64,000 bases of DNA, from contig NZ_CP159834.1 of assembly GCF_047730165.1 (NCBI RefSeq), forward strand, positions 1,302,001 to 1,366,000, read 5' to 3'. Source of the stretch: Patiriisocius sp047730165 (GTDB lineage: Bacteria > Bacteroidota > Bacteroidia > Flavobacteriales > Flavobacteriaceae). The notes under the pieces were generated by a model. The model saw nothing but the letters and a program-made list of their open reading frames with translations. It had not been told where the DNA came from and searched no databases. A program made the position numbers and the translations under genes. Shown piece after piece: positions 52,036 to 61,550 of this stretch (within the stretch, counting starts at the first letter, position 1; each line of letters begins with the position of its first letter).

Positions 52036-52948
52036 ATAGGCACATTTCAGAAAAAGGAATAACAGTCTCGTATCCTTTCTCTTTAAAATAGCGCATCTCG
52101 ACTGCGGTTCCAGTGGCCAAAACAAAATCTCCACCCCAAGCACCAAGACTTTTAATAGCACCGCTATATTCTGAGAAGAGCAGTTCTTTGACGGTAGGCA
52201 TTTCAATGATTTCCGAAATAGCTCGTTCGTGATTTTCTACTAGAGTTTTAAAACCATCTAGTGTTGTTACGGCAATAATAGCTTCGGAAATAGCTGAGAA
52301 ATATTTAAAGTCAATTTGTTGGGAGCCGCGTTTCGTCTTATAATGTGAAATCCCTTCTTTACTATCTTGTTTCTTGTTTAAATAAATAAAAAACAATTGA
52401 TCTGTGAATGTCCAAGCTAAAGGAGATGGGCTGAAACTAGGAGTTTCATGCGCCACTTGATACAAAAATGCCGTGTGCATCTGGGCCGCAGCAATATCAT
52501 AACCACTCCCTTTAAAAGAGTTAAAGAGCAAAGAGAAGGCGTCTACCGCTGCCCATTGCGCAATGTTATTTATTAAGGTAGAAGAAGAACCCAGGCCCCA
52601 TGACTTCGGAAATTCTAGTTGTGTCACTACCGTTCTTTCTATCACCTGGTTTAAAAACAAAGGATTAAGTCGTTGTGCCGCCAAAAGAATCTCGCAAAGC
52701 GTTTTTGAAATTTCAGTATTTTTTAGAGAAACAATACCGTGTTGACTTATGCTCAGCGTGTCTTCAAACCAGCAGTCACCTTCCACAGTAAAACTGCGCC
52801 AGTGAATGCAATTATTTTTTGAACCAGTGTGAGTAATTTTTAAGGTCTGTCCTTTTTTTGTAGGAATGGCAAGTGCCATTGCACCATCGAGAACGACATA
52901 TTCGCTAGTGAGTAAGAGTTTACCGTGACTGTAAAAGGTGCGTTCCAC
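52034..52948 (-). CDS. GYDIA-family GHMP kinase, mevalonate-pathway type
   Basis: ATP-dependent small-molecule kinase of the galactokinase/homoserine/mevalonate/phosphomevalonate fold, 304 residues. The ATP loop is PKSWGLGSSSTL (114-125), and GYDIA (149-153) names the Bacteroidota family. The gene is three bases downstream of HMG-CoA reductase, so a kinase of mevalonate or phosphomevalonate is the best guess, but substrate is unproven. Contains two copies of the word ATTTCCGAAG (52282-52291, 52604-52613). Confidence 0.88.
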   Translation of the reverse strand: MERTFYSHGKLLLTSEYVVLDGAMALAIPTKKGQTLKITHTGSKNNCIHWRSFTVEGDCWFEDTLSISQHGIVSLKNTEISKTLCEILLAAQRLNPLFLNQVIERTVVTQLEFPKSWGLGSSSTLINNIAQWAAVDAFSLLFNSFKGSGYDIAAAQMHTAFLYQVAHETPSFSPSPLAWTFTDQLFFIYLNKKQDSKEGISHYKTKRGSQQIDFKYFSAISEAIIAVTTLDGFKTLVENHERAISEIIEMPTVKELLFSEYSGAIKSLGAWGGDFVLATGTAVEMRYFKEKGYETVIPFSEMCL

Positions 52949-52951
52949 GGT

Positions 52952-54265
52952 TTAGTTTCTTAATAGGTTAACAAAAGTGACAACGGCACTATGAGTAACT
53001 GCCTGATTCGTAAAATGGGAAATAGTTTTTTCTTTTTCCTCAGAGCTTGCTGCAAGTTGGTTTAGAATATTCATCAAGTGCATTTTCATATGTCCTTTCT
53101 GTATCCCAGTTGTGGTTAATGATCTGACTGCTGCAAAGTTTTGAGCAAGACCAGAAACAGCGATGATTTTCATTAATTCTTGCGCGTCTGGCTGTTGTAA
53201 AACTTTAAAAGCCACTTTTGCCATAGGGTGTAAACGGGTAAGCCCACCCACGGTACCCACGGCTAATGGGATTTCAATCCAGAAGTGAAACGTGTCTCCT
53301 TCTACGCAGGCGTCTGTTAGACTGGTGTATTTGCCATCTCGCGCTGCATAAGAATGAACCCCAGCTTCGACAGCTCTAAAATCATTGCCTGTAGCAATAA
53401 CTATAGCATCAATGCCATTCATAGCGCCTTTGTTATGGGTCACTGCTCTTCTAGGTTCTGTTTTTGCAATCTGGATTGCTCGTACAAATTTTGTAGCGAA
53501 CTCTTCGCCGCTTATGTTTTTTTGCGCCAACTCAGACACCTTACAAGTCACTGAAGCTTTTACTGTGCAATCTGGAACATAGTTAGAAAGAATGCTCATA
53601 ACGACTTCGGGAAACTTATTTGCTGCTTCAAAGGCATTATATGTAGTAGCTTCTTTTTCGAGCGTGTTTGCAAACGACTCTAAGCAGGTGTTAATGAAAT
53701 TTGCACCCATCGCATCACCCGTTTCAAAAGTGCAGTGCAGTTGATAATAACCCTCTAAATCTTTAGTGCTATCTACAAGAATCATATCAATAAGACCGCC
53801 ACCGCGTTTTTGCATATTTCGTTGCGTGTCTGCGATACTCTCGATTAATATAGGTTTAATTTGATTGAAAAAAGCTGTGAGCTCCGCAGTTTTTCCAAAG
53901 TAATTGATGTGCACCTGTCCGTTTTTTACAGTAGAAATAACTTGTGCTTGAAAGCCGCCCCTGTCTAACCAAAATTTCGCCGCATTACTCGCCGCAGCTA
54001 CTACAGAGCTTTCTTCTGTGACCATAGGGAGGGCATAGAGTTTGTTGTTTATTAAAAAATTAGGTGCAATACCAAGTGGTAAATAAAAATTAGTGAGTGT
54101 GTTTTCTATAAAGTCGTCGTGCAGCTGTTGCAGTTTAGGATCTTGATTCCAGTAGCTTTTTAAAATTTCAATAGCGTGTAGATCTTGCTCTAAATATTGG
54201 GAGGCAAGCCAGGCTATTTTTTCGGCTTTAGTTTTTTTAGAAAATCCAGAAACGGGACTTGGCAT
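52952..54265 (-). CDS. mvaA: Hydroxymethylglutaryl-CoA reductase, class II (degradative type)
   Basis: Interconverts HMG-CoA and mevalonate with NAD(P)H; in Bacteroidota this class serves isoprenoid synthesis. 437 residues. Catalytic landmarks: Glu in MVTEESSVVAAASNAA (E84/E85), DAMGANF (about 186), Lys in HNKGAMNGIDA, Asp in TGNDFRAVEAG, GTVGGLTRLHP and His in IQKGHMKMH. Last in catalytic order, the GHMP kinase gene is three bases downstream. A possible minus-strand -7 element TATATTTG (54295-54288) sits 23 bases before the start. Confidence 0.96.
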   Translation of the reverse strand: MPSPVSGFSKKTKAEKIAWLASQYLEQDLHAIEILKSYWNQDPKLQQLHDDFIENTLTNFYLPLGIAPNFLINNKLYALPMVTEESSVVAAASNAAKFWLDRGGFQAQVISTVKNGQVHINYFGKTAELTAFFNQIKPILIESIADTQRNMQKRGGGLIDMILVDSTKDLEGYYQLHCTFETGDAMGANFINTCLESFANTLEKEATTYNAFEAANKFPEVVMSILSNYVPDCTVKASVTCKVSELAQKNISGEEFATKFVRAIQIAKTEPRRAVTHNKGAMNGIDAIVIATGNDFRAVEAGVHSYAARDGKYTSLTDACVEGDTFHFWIEIPLAVGTVGGLTRLHPMAKVAFKVLQQPDAQELMKIIAVSGLAQNFAAVRSLTTTGIQKGHMKMHLMNILNQLAASSEEKEKTISHFTNQAVTHSAVVTFVNLLRN

Positions 54266-54412
54266 AACTATTTTTGGTTTGATTAGGCAAATATAGTTAA
54301 AGTAAGTGGCGAATTTTATGCGAAGTTGCGAACAAACACGAGGGAATTAACAGAAAAACGGACGATTTTTTAGGATTTTTTAGTAAACTTGCTCTAACAA
54401 AATTTTAACAGA

Positions 54413-56620
54413 TTGAAATACTTCCTCAGCATTCCACTTTTCTTGTTGTTTATCGCAACTTCTTTTACTGCAACCGCACAACAAAAAGAGATCACTCTAG
54501 AAGATATCTGGAGTGGAAAATATAGAACACAAGGCCTTGATGCATTGCACTCTTTAAACAACGGTAAAGAATATGCAGTGTTAAATCAACATCGAAATAC
54601 AAATAGCGCCACGGTGGATGTCTACGATTACAAAAACGGTAAAAAGGTACGCACCTTAGTGGATACTAAAGATGTGGCTGGCTTAGATCGCATCTTATCC
54701 TATGAGCTAAGTGCAGATGAAAGTAAAATGCTTATCGCAACAGATTCAAAACAAATCTATCGTCGTTCTTCATTAGGTGACTATGTGCTTTATGACTTAA
54801 CGAGTAAGCAACTCACTAAAATTTCCGAAGATAAAATACAGGAACCACACTTAACTAAGGACGGTAGCAAGGTGGCCTACGGGAAAGATAATAACCTGTT
54901 TACTAAAGACCTTGCCACTGGAGCCGTAAAACAAATTACGAGCGACGGACAGAAAAACAGCATTATTAACGGAATTACTGACTGGGTTTATGAAGAAGAA
55001 TTTGCTTTTGTACGTGCTTTTGACTGGAATAGTGATGGGAGTAAATTAGCTTTTATTCGTTTTGACGAAACAGAGGTGCCTCGTTTTTCTATGGATGTGT
55101 ATGGCGAAGCTTTATATCCTGACCAGCAAGTTTTTAAATACCCTAAGGCGGGAGATCCTAATGCTAAGGTGAGCTTGCATATGTATGATGTAGCTTCTGG
55201 AAAGACAGAGATGGTAGATTTACGAGCTTTTGATAGTTACTATATTCCGAGAATTAAGTGGACAAGCAATAAAAATATCTTGAGTGTGCAATTGACAGGA
55301 AGAAAGCAAAATGCTCTAGACTTAGTATTTGTAGACGCAGAGGATATTAAGGCAATTTTGATCCTAAAAGACACGGACGACGCGTATGTAGATGTGACAG
55401 ATAACTTGACATTTCTTGATGACAATAGCTTTATCTGGACTAGCGAGAAGGATGGGTGGAACCAAATATACCATTATGATAAAAAAGGGGAGCTCATCAA
55501 CCAGATCACAAAAGGTGAATGGGAAGTGACAAGTTACTACGGTTTTGACGAAGGGTCAAGTCGTATATTTTACCAAAGCACAGAGAATGGAAGCATCAAC
55601 AGAGATGTATATTCTATCAAAACAGATGGAACTGGAAAACAGCGTCTAACCGCAGGAACTGGAACGAATAGCGCTTCTTTTAGTGCAGACTTTACCTACT
55701 TCATCAACACCTTTCATAATACAGATACGCCTTATGGGTATACTCTAAATGACGCTAAGCGTGGGGAAGTGGTGAGAGATATTAAAGATAATAGTGGATT
55801 GATGGACGCTTTAAAAGGTTATACTATTTCGGATAAAGAATTCTCTACGATCAATGTGAATGGGGAGGATTTGAATATGTATATGATCAAACCTAAAGAT
55901 TTTGATCCTACTAAGGAGTACCCATTATTTATGTATCAATATTCTGGTCCAGGTTCTCAGCAAGTAGCAAACAAATGGAATGGCAGTAATGATTACTGGC
56001 ATCAAATGCTAGCGCAAGAAGGATTTATTATCGCTTGTGTAGATGGACGTGGAACGGGATTTAAAGGGCGTGATTTTAAAAAAATGACGCAAAACGAGTT
56101 GGGTAAATATGAAGTAGAAGATCAAATCTCTGCGGCAAAAAAACTAGGAGCTATGTCTTTTATTGATGAAGATAGAATAGGAATTTGGGGATGGAGTTAT
56201 GGTGGTTTTATGTCGAGTAACTGTTTGTTTCAAGGAGCAGATACTTTTACTATGGCGATTGCAGTTGCACCGGTAACAAGCTGGCGCTTTTATGATACTA
56301 TTTATACGGAGCGTTATATGAGCACTCCACAATTAAATGCAAGTGGGTACGATACTAACTCGCCTTCTTCTCATGTAGATAAATTAAAAGGCGACTATTT
56401 ATTAGTACACGGTAGCGCAGATGATAATGTGCACGTACAGAATACGATGCGACTCGTAGAAGCATTGGTGCAAGCAGATAAACAATTTGACTGGGCAATT
56501 TACCCTGATAAAAATCACGGTATTTACGGCGGAAATACACGGCTGCATTTATACAAGAAAATGACGAACTTCATTAAAGAATCTTTGGGAACACCGAAGG
56601 TGAAAATGGGGACGAAGTAA
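54413..56620 (+). CDS. Dipeptidyl-peptidase IV-like S9 peptidase
   Basis: Exported serine peptidase that removes dipeptides from peptide N-termini, 735 residues. Signal peptide about 1-22 (FLSIPLFLLFIATSFTATAQ), an eight-bladed propeller region (about 30-480; DWVYEEEFAFVRAFDWNSDG with the EE pair that binds the substrate N-terminus) and the hydrolase domain with Ser595 (GWSYGGFMS), Asp670/671 (HGSADDNVH) and His702 (DKNHGIYGG). Starts with TTG, the first start codon before the signal peptide. The POT peptide transporter follows by 34 bases; together they would feed on peptides. Contains one ATTTCCGAAG copy (54821-54830). Confidence 0.95.
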   Translation: MKYFLSIPLFLLFIATSFTATAQQKEITLEDIWSGKYRTQGLDALHSLNNGKEYAVLNQHRNTNSATVDVYDYKNGKKVRTLVDTKDVAGLDRILSYELSADESKMLIATDSKQIYRRSSLGDYVLYDLTSKQLTKISEDKIQEPHLTKDGSKVAYGKDNNLFTKDLATGAVKQITSDGQKNSIINGITDWVYEEEFAFVRAFDWNSDGSKLAFIRFDETEVPRFSMDVYGEALYPDQQVFKYPKAGDPNAKVSLHMYDVASGKTEMVDLRAFDSYYIPRIKWTSNKNILSVQLTGRKQNALDLVFVDAEDIKAILILKDTDDAYVDVTDNLTFLDDNSFIWTSEKDGWNQIYHYDKKGELINQITKGEWEVTSYYGFDEGSSRIFYQSTENGSINRDVYSIKTDGTGKQRLTAGTGTNSASFSADFTYFINTFHNTDTPYGYTLNDAKRGEVVRDIKDNSGLMDALKGYTISDKEFSTINVNGEDLNMYMIKPKDFDPTKEYPLFMYQYSGPGSQQVANKWNGSNDYWHQMLAQEGFIIACVDGRGTGFKGRDFKKMTQNELGKYEVEDQISAAKKLGAMSFIDEDRIGIWGWSYGGFMSSNCLFQGADTFTMAIAVAPVTSWRFYDTIYTERYMSTPQLNASGYDTNSPSSHVDKLKGDYLLVHGSADDNVHVQNTMRLVEALVQADKQFDWAIYPDKNHGIYGGNTRLHLYKKMTNFIKESLGTPKVKMGTK

Positions 56621-56654
56621 GATCACAATTAATAATTAATAAATAAATTATTCA

Positions 56655-58244
56655 ATGGAATTTAAATTTGGAGGTTCAGAAACAAACCAAAAAACGGTGT
56701 TAGGTCACCCATCTGGTTTATTTGTATTGTTTTTCACAGAGATGTGGGAACGTTTTTCATACTACGGTATGCGAGCACTATTGGTGCTGTTTTTAGTTTC
56801 ATCAATGTTAGATGAAGGCTGGGGATGGGATCGATCTGAAGCTTTAGTATTATATGGTTGGTATACAGGTCTTGTTTATATCACTCCAATTTTTGGAGGT
56901 TTAATTGCTGATAAACTTACAGGATATCGCAAGGCGATTATACTAGGTGCATTGTTGATGACCTTAGGTCATGCTTCCATGGCGCTAGAAGTATTTGCAG
57001 ATCCGTTCTTTTACATTGGATTAGGTCTTTTAATTATTGGGAACGGTTTATTTAAGCCGAATATTTCTTCAATGGTAGGTCAATTATATAAAAATCAAGG
57101 GAAAGAAAAGGATGCAGGATATACCATATTCTATATGGGTATCAACGCAGGTGCTTTCTTAGGTATTTTATTATGTGGTTATATAGGAGAGTCTATAGGA
57201 TGGCATTATGGATTTGGACTGGCAGGAATTTTTATGTTCTTCGGAATGTTACAGTTCCATTTCGCTCAAGAGATCTTTGGACGTATTGGTCTTTCGCCAA
57301 AGAACACGCAAGATTTTGATGACGCTTTAGAGGATAGTTTAGAAAATGCTAAAGATGCAATAGAAGATACTGTTGAAGACGCACAGACTTCTAAAGTTAC
57401 TAAGGATCGCCTTATTGTAATTGGTGTTCTTGCATTCTTTACGATCTTTTTCTGGTGGGCCTTTGAGCAGGCTGGTGGTTCGATGACTATTTTTGCTGCG
57501 GATTACACAGACAGGGTATTGGTAGGTGATGGAGCGCTTACCTTCAAAATATTTAATACGATACTTACAATAGTCCCAATGGTTATTATCACTTGGGTTC
57601 TCGGAATGTTGTTTAGACAAACCTATTCTAAATACTCATTATCTAACCTATTGCTAGGTACTAGTTTTGTTATTATTTGGGGTATTGTAATCTGGATGTT
57701 AGTAAGAGAATTTAATGCAGAAGTTGCTGAGGTTAAAGCATCTTGGTTTGGTATTCTTAACTCATTCTTTATTATTGCTTTTGCACCATTATTTTCAAAA
57801 TTATGGCAGAGTAAATACAATCCATCAGGACCAGTAAAATTTGCAATTGGTCTTATCTTATTGGGTCTTGGTTTTGGAATTTTGGCATATGGTTCAATGA
57901 CTATACCATTAGGAGCAAAAACAGCTGGAGTAAGTATGATGTTCTTAGTATTTGCTTATTTATTACATACCTTAGGAGAACTTTGTGTATCACCAGTAGG
58001 ACTTTCTTATGTAAGTAAGTTAGCCCCGGTTAAACTGGTAGGTTTAATGTTTGGAGTATGGTTTGTAGCAAACTTTATTGCAAATACAGCCGCAGGTATT
58101 ACGGGTAGTTATATGGATCCTATTCTTGAAGAAAAAGGACTGTCTTACTTCTTTATGATATTTACTTTAATTCCTATTGGAGCTGGGATTATCATGTTGC
58201 TTTTAAACAAAATGCTTATAAAGAAGATGCACGGCATCCGTTAA
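56655..58244 (+). CDS. POT-family di/tripeptide transporter
   Basis: Proton-coupled importer of short peptides, inner membrane, 529 residues, about 14 transmembrane helices. FFTEMWERFSYYGMRALLVL FL (about 26-47) is the POT N-terminal signature with ExxER, and GLIADKLTGYRKAIILGA and PNISSMVGQLY follow. Bacteroidota POT proteins often show the acidic loop seen here (about 220-245, DFDDALEDSLENAKDAIEDT). Located 34 bases after the dipeptidyl peptidase gene, so extracellular peptides are probably cut and taken up together. A terminator follows. Confidence 0.95.
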   Translation: MEFKFGGSETNQKTVLGHPSGLFVLFFTEMWERFSYYGMRALLVLFLVSSMLDEGWGWDRSEALVLYGWYTGLVYITPIFGGLIADKLTGYRKAIILGALLMTLGHASMALEVFADPFFYIGLGLLIIGNGLFKPNISSMVGQLYKNQGKEKDAGYTIFYMGINAGAFLGILLCGYIGESIGWHYGFGLAGIFMFFGMLQFHFAQEIFGRIGLSPKNTQDFDDALEDSLENAKDAIEDTVEDAQTSKVTKDRLIVIGVLAFFTIFFWWAFEQAGGSMTIFAADYTDRVLVGDGALTFKIFNTILTIVPMVIITWVLGMLFRQTYSKYSLSNLLLGTSFVIIWGIVIWMLVREFNAEVAEVKASWFGILNSFFIIAFAPLFSKLWQSKYNPSGPVKFAIGLILLGLGFGILAYGSMTIPLGAKTAGVSMMFLVFAYLLHTLGELCVSPVGLSYVSKLAPVKLVGLMFGVWFVANFIANTAAGITGSYMDPILEEKGLSYFFMIFTLIPIGAGIIMLLLNKMLIKKMHGIR

Positions 58245-58263
58245 TTGTACAATTATTTTAAAT

Positions 58264-58292
58264 AAAAAACGTTCCCTTTTGTGGAACGTTTT
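58264..58292 (+). terminator. Terminator of the peptide transporter gene
   Basis: AAAAAACGTTCC and GGAACGTTTTTT around a seven-base loop, 58264-58292, followed by a T-rich run. Confidence 0.9.
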
Positions 58293-58341
58293 TTGCTTTA
58301 ACACACTGAACTCGTTTAAATAGGTTCATTAAAACTATTTA

Positions 58342-58890
58342 ATGTTACAACGTATAGTATTGATTGCCTTAGTTTTGGTAACAGGTGTAATGTCTGCCCA
58401 GAAGATAAATTGGATGTCTATGAATGACGCTTTAGCGGCACAAGAGAAGGAGCCACGACTTATCTTTGTAGATATGTATACTAAATGGTGCGGCCCATGT
58501 AAAATGATGGATCGTGATACTTTTAGTAATGCAGATGTAGCAGATTATATTAATGAGCACTATTACGCAGTAAAGTTTAATGCAGAAGGCGATGAGCCAG
58601 TAAGATTTAATAATAAGGACTTCTTAAACCCCAATTACGACCCTGTAAAGGCTAGTCGACGTAATAGTGTGCACCAGTTTACGCGCCACGTTGGTGTAAG
58701 AGCATACCCAACGGTTGTTTTTATCAATAAAGAAAGCGAAGTGCTTACTACAGTAAAAAGTTATAGAAATCCACAGCAGTTAGAATTGTACTTAAAGCTT
58801 TTTGCTGAAGGTGATTACAAAGCGGTAAAAACGCAAGAAGACTTTAATAAGTACACACTAAGCTTTAAACCAACGTTTAAAGTAAAGTAA
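58342..58890 (+). CDS. Exported thioredoxin-fold protein, first of a tandem pair
   Basis: 182 residues with signal peptide MLQRIVLIALVLVTGVMSAQ. A thioredoxin fold with the redox motif WCGPCK (49-54), the preceding FVDMYTKWCGPC, NEHYYAVKFNAEG and the cis-Pro segment AYPTVVFIN. Periplasmic or surface oxidoreductase, perhaps disulfide related; substrate unknown. Compared with the next gene it has the same frame KINWxxMxxALAAQ just after the signal peptide, so the two arose by duplication. The next gene starts 9 bases on. Confidence 0.87.
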   Translation: MLQRIVLIALVLVTGVMSAQKINWMSMNDALAAQEKEPRLIFVDMYTKWCGPCKMMDRDTFSNADVADYINEHYYAVKFNAEGDEPVRFNNKDFLNPNYDPVKASRRNSVHQFTRHVGVRAYPTVVFINKESEVLTTVKSYRNPQQLELYLKLFAEGDYKAVKTQEDFNKYTLSFKPTFKVK

Positions 58891-58899
58891 GGAGTAGCA

Positions 58900-59454
58900 A
58901 TGAAATCAATTATGATGAAACAGATTCTTATAGTATTTGCCGTATTTTCTGCTGCAACGGTATCAGCGCAAAAAATAAATTGGGTGACAATGGACGAAGC
59001 ACTTGCGGCTCAAACTGAAACACCAAAAAAGATAATGATGGATGTCTACACCGTCTGGTGTGGTCCTTGTAAATTGTTAGACAAAAACACGTTTAGTAAT
59101 CCAGATGTGATAGATTACATCAACAAAAATTATTATGCTGTTAAGTTTAACGCGGAAGGAACGGAGTCTATTACCCACGATGGTTTTACGTATACAAACC
59201 CCAATTATCAAGAAGGAAGAAGAGGAAGAAATGCAACACATTTTTTTGCCGATGCATTAAAATTGCAAGGATATCCAAGCATTGTTTTCTTTGAAGATAA
59301 TGGGACATTAATCCAAGCCGTACCGGGATATAAAACACCGAAACAACTGGAAGTATATCTAAAGATGATTGCAACAGATGAATATCTAGAAGTAACCACA
59401 GCGCAAAAATGGCAGGACTACCAGAAAGAATTTAAGCACAAGTTTAAAGAATGA
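58900..59454 (+). CDS. Exported thioredoxin-fold protein, second of a tandem pair
   Basis: 184 residues; signal-like MKSIMMKQILIVFAVFSAAT VSAQ, then KINWVTMDEALAAQ and the redox motif WCGPCK (53-58). The rest follows the first copy: NKNYYAVKFNAEG, GYPSIVFFEDNG. The two diverge in the loop between these. The start at 58900 is supported by the unusual AAGGAG six bases upstream (rare in Bacteroidota), although the ATG at 58915 would also do. Both are probably co-transcribed. Confidence 0.87.
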   Translation: MKSIMMKQILIVFAVFSAATVSAQKINWVTMDEALAAQTETPKKIMMDVYTVWCGPCKLLDKNTFSNPDVIDYINKNYYAVKFNAEGTESITHDGFTYTNPNYQEGRRGRNATHFFADALKLQGYPSIVFFEDNGTLIQAVPGYKTPKQLEVYLKMIATDEYLEVTTAQKWQDYQKEFKHKFKE

Positions 59455-59475
59455 AAGAGCAGTAAATAGCGCGTA

Positions 59476-61503
59476 TTACTCCAGTATAAAAGCTCCCTTT
59501 TTGCCCGTATGGTGAAAAGGGATTTTTCGTTTTAAGCACGTGGCCCGCCATCTATTCACATAAGAAGTATAATTACTGCCGTCAGCAATTACCTGGCGTG
59601 GTTGCAAACTGTCAAGCGCGCGTTCCAGATGTATTTTAGGACTTTCTGTGAGCACTAAATAGTCAATGCGACGCAGTTTAGGATACACACTCATGCTATC
59701 AATAATTACAATACTTTGCCCATTAAATAAAAAATAATCAGGCACTCCTTCTTGCCTAAATGTCCCAACTTCCACCCTCGTCTTATATGACTTCAATGGA
59801 TAAGAACTAAAAATCGATTGCGCGGTGTCTGAGCTAAAGACAAACAATTCTTGGTTCTGCTTTGCGGCAATCAAAGTTTTTCTACTCTTCTGAAATATGA
59901 CCAATTCACTATCTGTACTTTTCCATCGATCATAACTAAATATCGAAATCAATATCGCAATGCTCCCTAAAGCAATCACAATTCTTTTGAAATTTAATTT
60001 CTTCCAAAGTAACACCACAGAGATAATTACGAAATAGGTCCCAAATACCTTAAAGATAGAAAAAGGTATATCCTGAAACAGAAAATCTTCTTGGGCGGCA
60101 ATCCAGGCAATGAAATCATTTAAAGCCTTAATGATAGCACTAAATATTTCTGCCAACCAATCTGGCAACATATTGATAAGTGCTAAAATAATAATGACAA
60201 TACCCGCGCCAAGTAGCAACCCAAGAAATGGAAGAATGACCACATTGGTGATAATAAATAGGCCTGGGAATTGATGAAAATAGTAAAGACTCAAGGGCAG
60301 TAATCCTAACTGAGCCGTGATAGTCACGGTGCTGATTTCCCATATTTTTCTACTTAGATAGTTGGGGGTAGAGATAAGGTCTCTGAGTAAGGGCTGCATC
60401 CATACAATGAAGAATACGGCGAGGTAGCTCAGCTGAAAACCTACATGAAAAATCCACAATGGGTTACATAGTAGCAGTGCCAAATAAGAAAGTGCAAGTG
60501 TATTTATGGTTCCAGTCTGTCTGTTAAGTAATCCTGCAAATGCCAAAAAACTAAACATCGTCACTGCCCTCGTCACAGAAGGTGATAAACCAGTGATAAT
60601 GGCAAAAATAATAAGGCAAATCACGATGAATATACTTTGTATTTGACGTCCATGTGTAAAACGACGAAGTGGCGAAAACACGGCTAATAGTATAAAATAG
60701 ATAATACCTACGTGCAGACCAGATACTGCAAGAATATGAATCGCTCCTGCGGCAGCGTAGTCGTTAAAAGTTTCTTTACTTATTTCGTTTTTTTGGCCTA
60801 ATAATAAAGCTTGAACAATGGCGCGTTCTTCATCACCAATGGGGGATTGTTTCAGCTTGGCTATTATGTGACTTCGTATTCCTTCTGCATATCCTGTAAT
60901 AGTTGTTGTGCCTTTTTTACACATTATAATTTCCGAAGGCAGAATTCTTATTTGACCATAAATACCCAAGGTTCGCATATAAGCAGCATAATCAAACTGA
61001 TGTGGGTTTTGTGGCGCACGAATAGATTTGATTTCTTTATTGATGAGTACTAAGTCGTCTAATTGAAGAGCTTGAACGACCGCGTCTTTTTTAATAATAA
61101 GCAACAAGTCTCCTTTTACTGATTTGCCGTCTAAGCGCTGCAGCGTAGCTATATACTTGTGATTATAGATGTCGGGCTTGAGTTCTTTAGTTATTTTAAG
61201 TTCGAGAAAATGGGGACTGTCTATGGCAGTCACGTGAAGATAATGACTGGTCGTGTTTTCTGGTAACCGGTTTTGATAGTTGATGTACCCAATGCTGATA
61301 AAAGTAAGATAAGTTGCAATTCCGAAAACTGCATTTTGAAATAGTTTTTTACGTGCAATTAGCCAGAGAATAGCAATGTTGGCAAGCAAAATAAGGAGTA
61401 CGTAAAGAGGTGCTTTAAAGTAGTCACCAAAATAATGCGCAAATAAAATACCAAGCGTCAAGCAAAATGAAAACTTGATAATGGGATAGTTGATAAATTT
61501 CAT
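59476..61503 (-). CDS. comEC: ComEC/Rec2-type DNA uptake channel protein
   Basis: Inner-membrane protein for DNA entry in natural transformation, 675 residues. DUF4131-like N-terminal membrane and OB part (about 1-220), the Competence membrane core from about 225 (AIVQALLLGQKNEISKETFN DYAAAGAIHILAVSGLHVGI) and a C-terminal part (about 545 on). Unlike full ComEC, the C-terminal beta-lactamase-like domain lacks the HxHxDH metal motif (LVLTESPKIHLERALDSLQP), so any nuclease function is doubtful; this is common in Bacteroidota. The start at 61503 was chosen: the frame upstream to 61590 overlaps the stop region of the NlpC gene. One copy of ATTTCCGAAG (60929-60938) is in it, in the antisense orientation. 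Confidence 0.93.
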   Translation of the reverse strand: MKFINYPIIKFSFCLTLGILFAHYFGDYFKAPLYVLLILLANIAILWLIARKKLFQNAVFGIATYLTFISIGYINYQNRLPENTTSHYLHVTAIDSPHFLELKITKELKPDIYNHKYIATLQRLDGKSVKGDLLLIIKKDAVVQALQLDDLVLINKEIKSIRAPQNPHQFDYAAYMRTLGIYGQIRILPSEIIMCKKGTTTITGYAEGIRSHIIAKLKQSPIGDEERAIVQALLLGQKNEISKETFNDYAAAGAIHILAVSGLHVGIIYFILLAVFSPLRRFTHGRQIQSIFIVICLIIFAIITGLSPSVTRAVTMFSFLAFAGLLNRQTGTINTLALSYLALLLCNPLWIFHVGFQLSYLAVFFIVWMQPLLRDLISTPNYLSRKIWEISTVTITAQLGLLPLSLYYFHQFPGLFIITNVVILPFLGLLLGAGIVIIILALINMLPDWLAEIFSAIIKALNDFIAWIAAQEDFLFQDIPFSIFKVFGTYFVIISVVLLWKKLNFKRIVIALGSIAILISIFSYDRWKSTDSELVIFQKSRKTLIAAKQNQELFVFSSDTAQSIFSSYPLKSYKTRVEVGTFRQEGVPDYFLFNGQSIVIIDSMSVYPKLRRIDYLVLTESPKIHLERALDSLQPRQVIADGSNYTSYVNRWRATCLKRKIPFHHTGKKGAFILE

Positions 61504-61550
61504 AGATACCAAAGACGTTCTAAATGAACGATTTAGCACAATGTAGACAA

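Noticed and set aside
52034..54265. A restriction or toxin pair at the convergent gene ends
   Set aside because: Both genes have clear mevalonate-pathway motifs.
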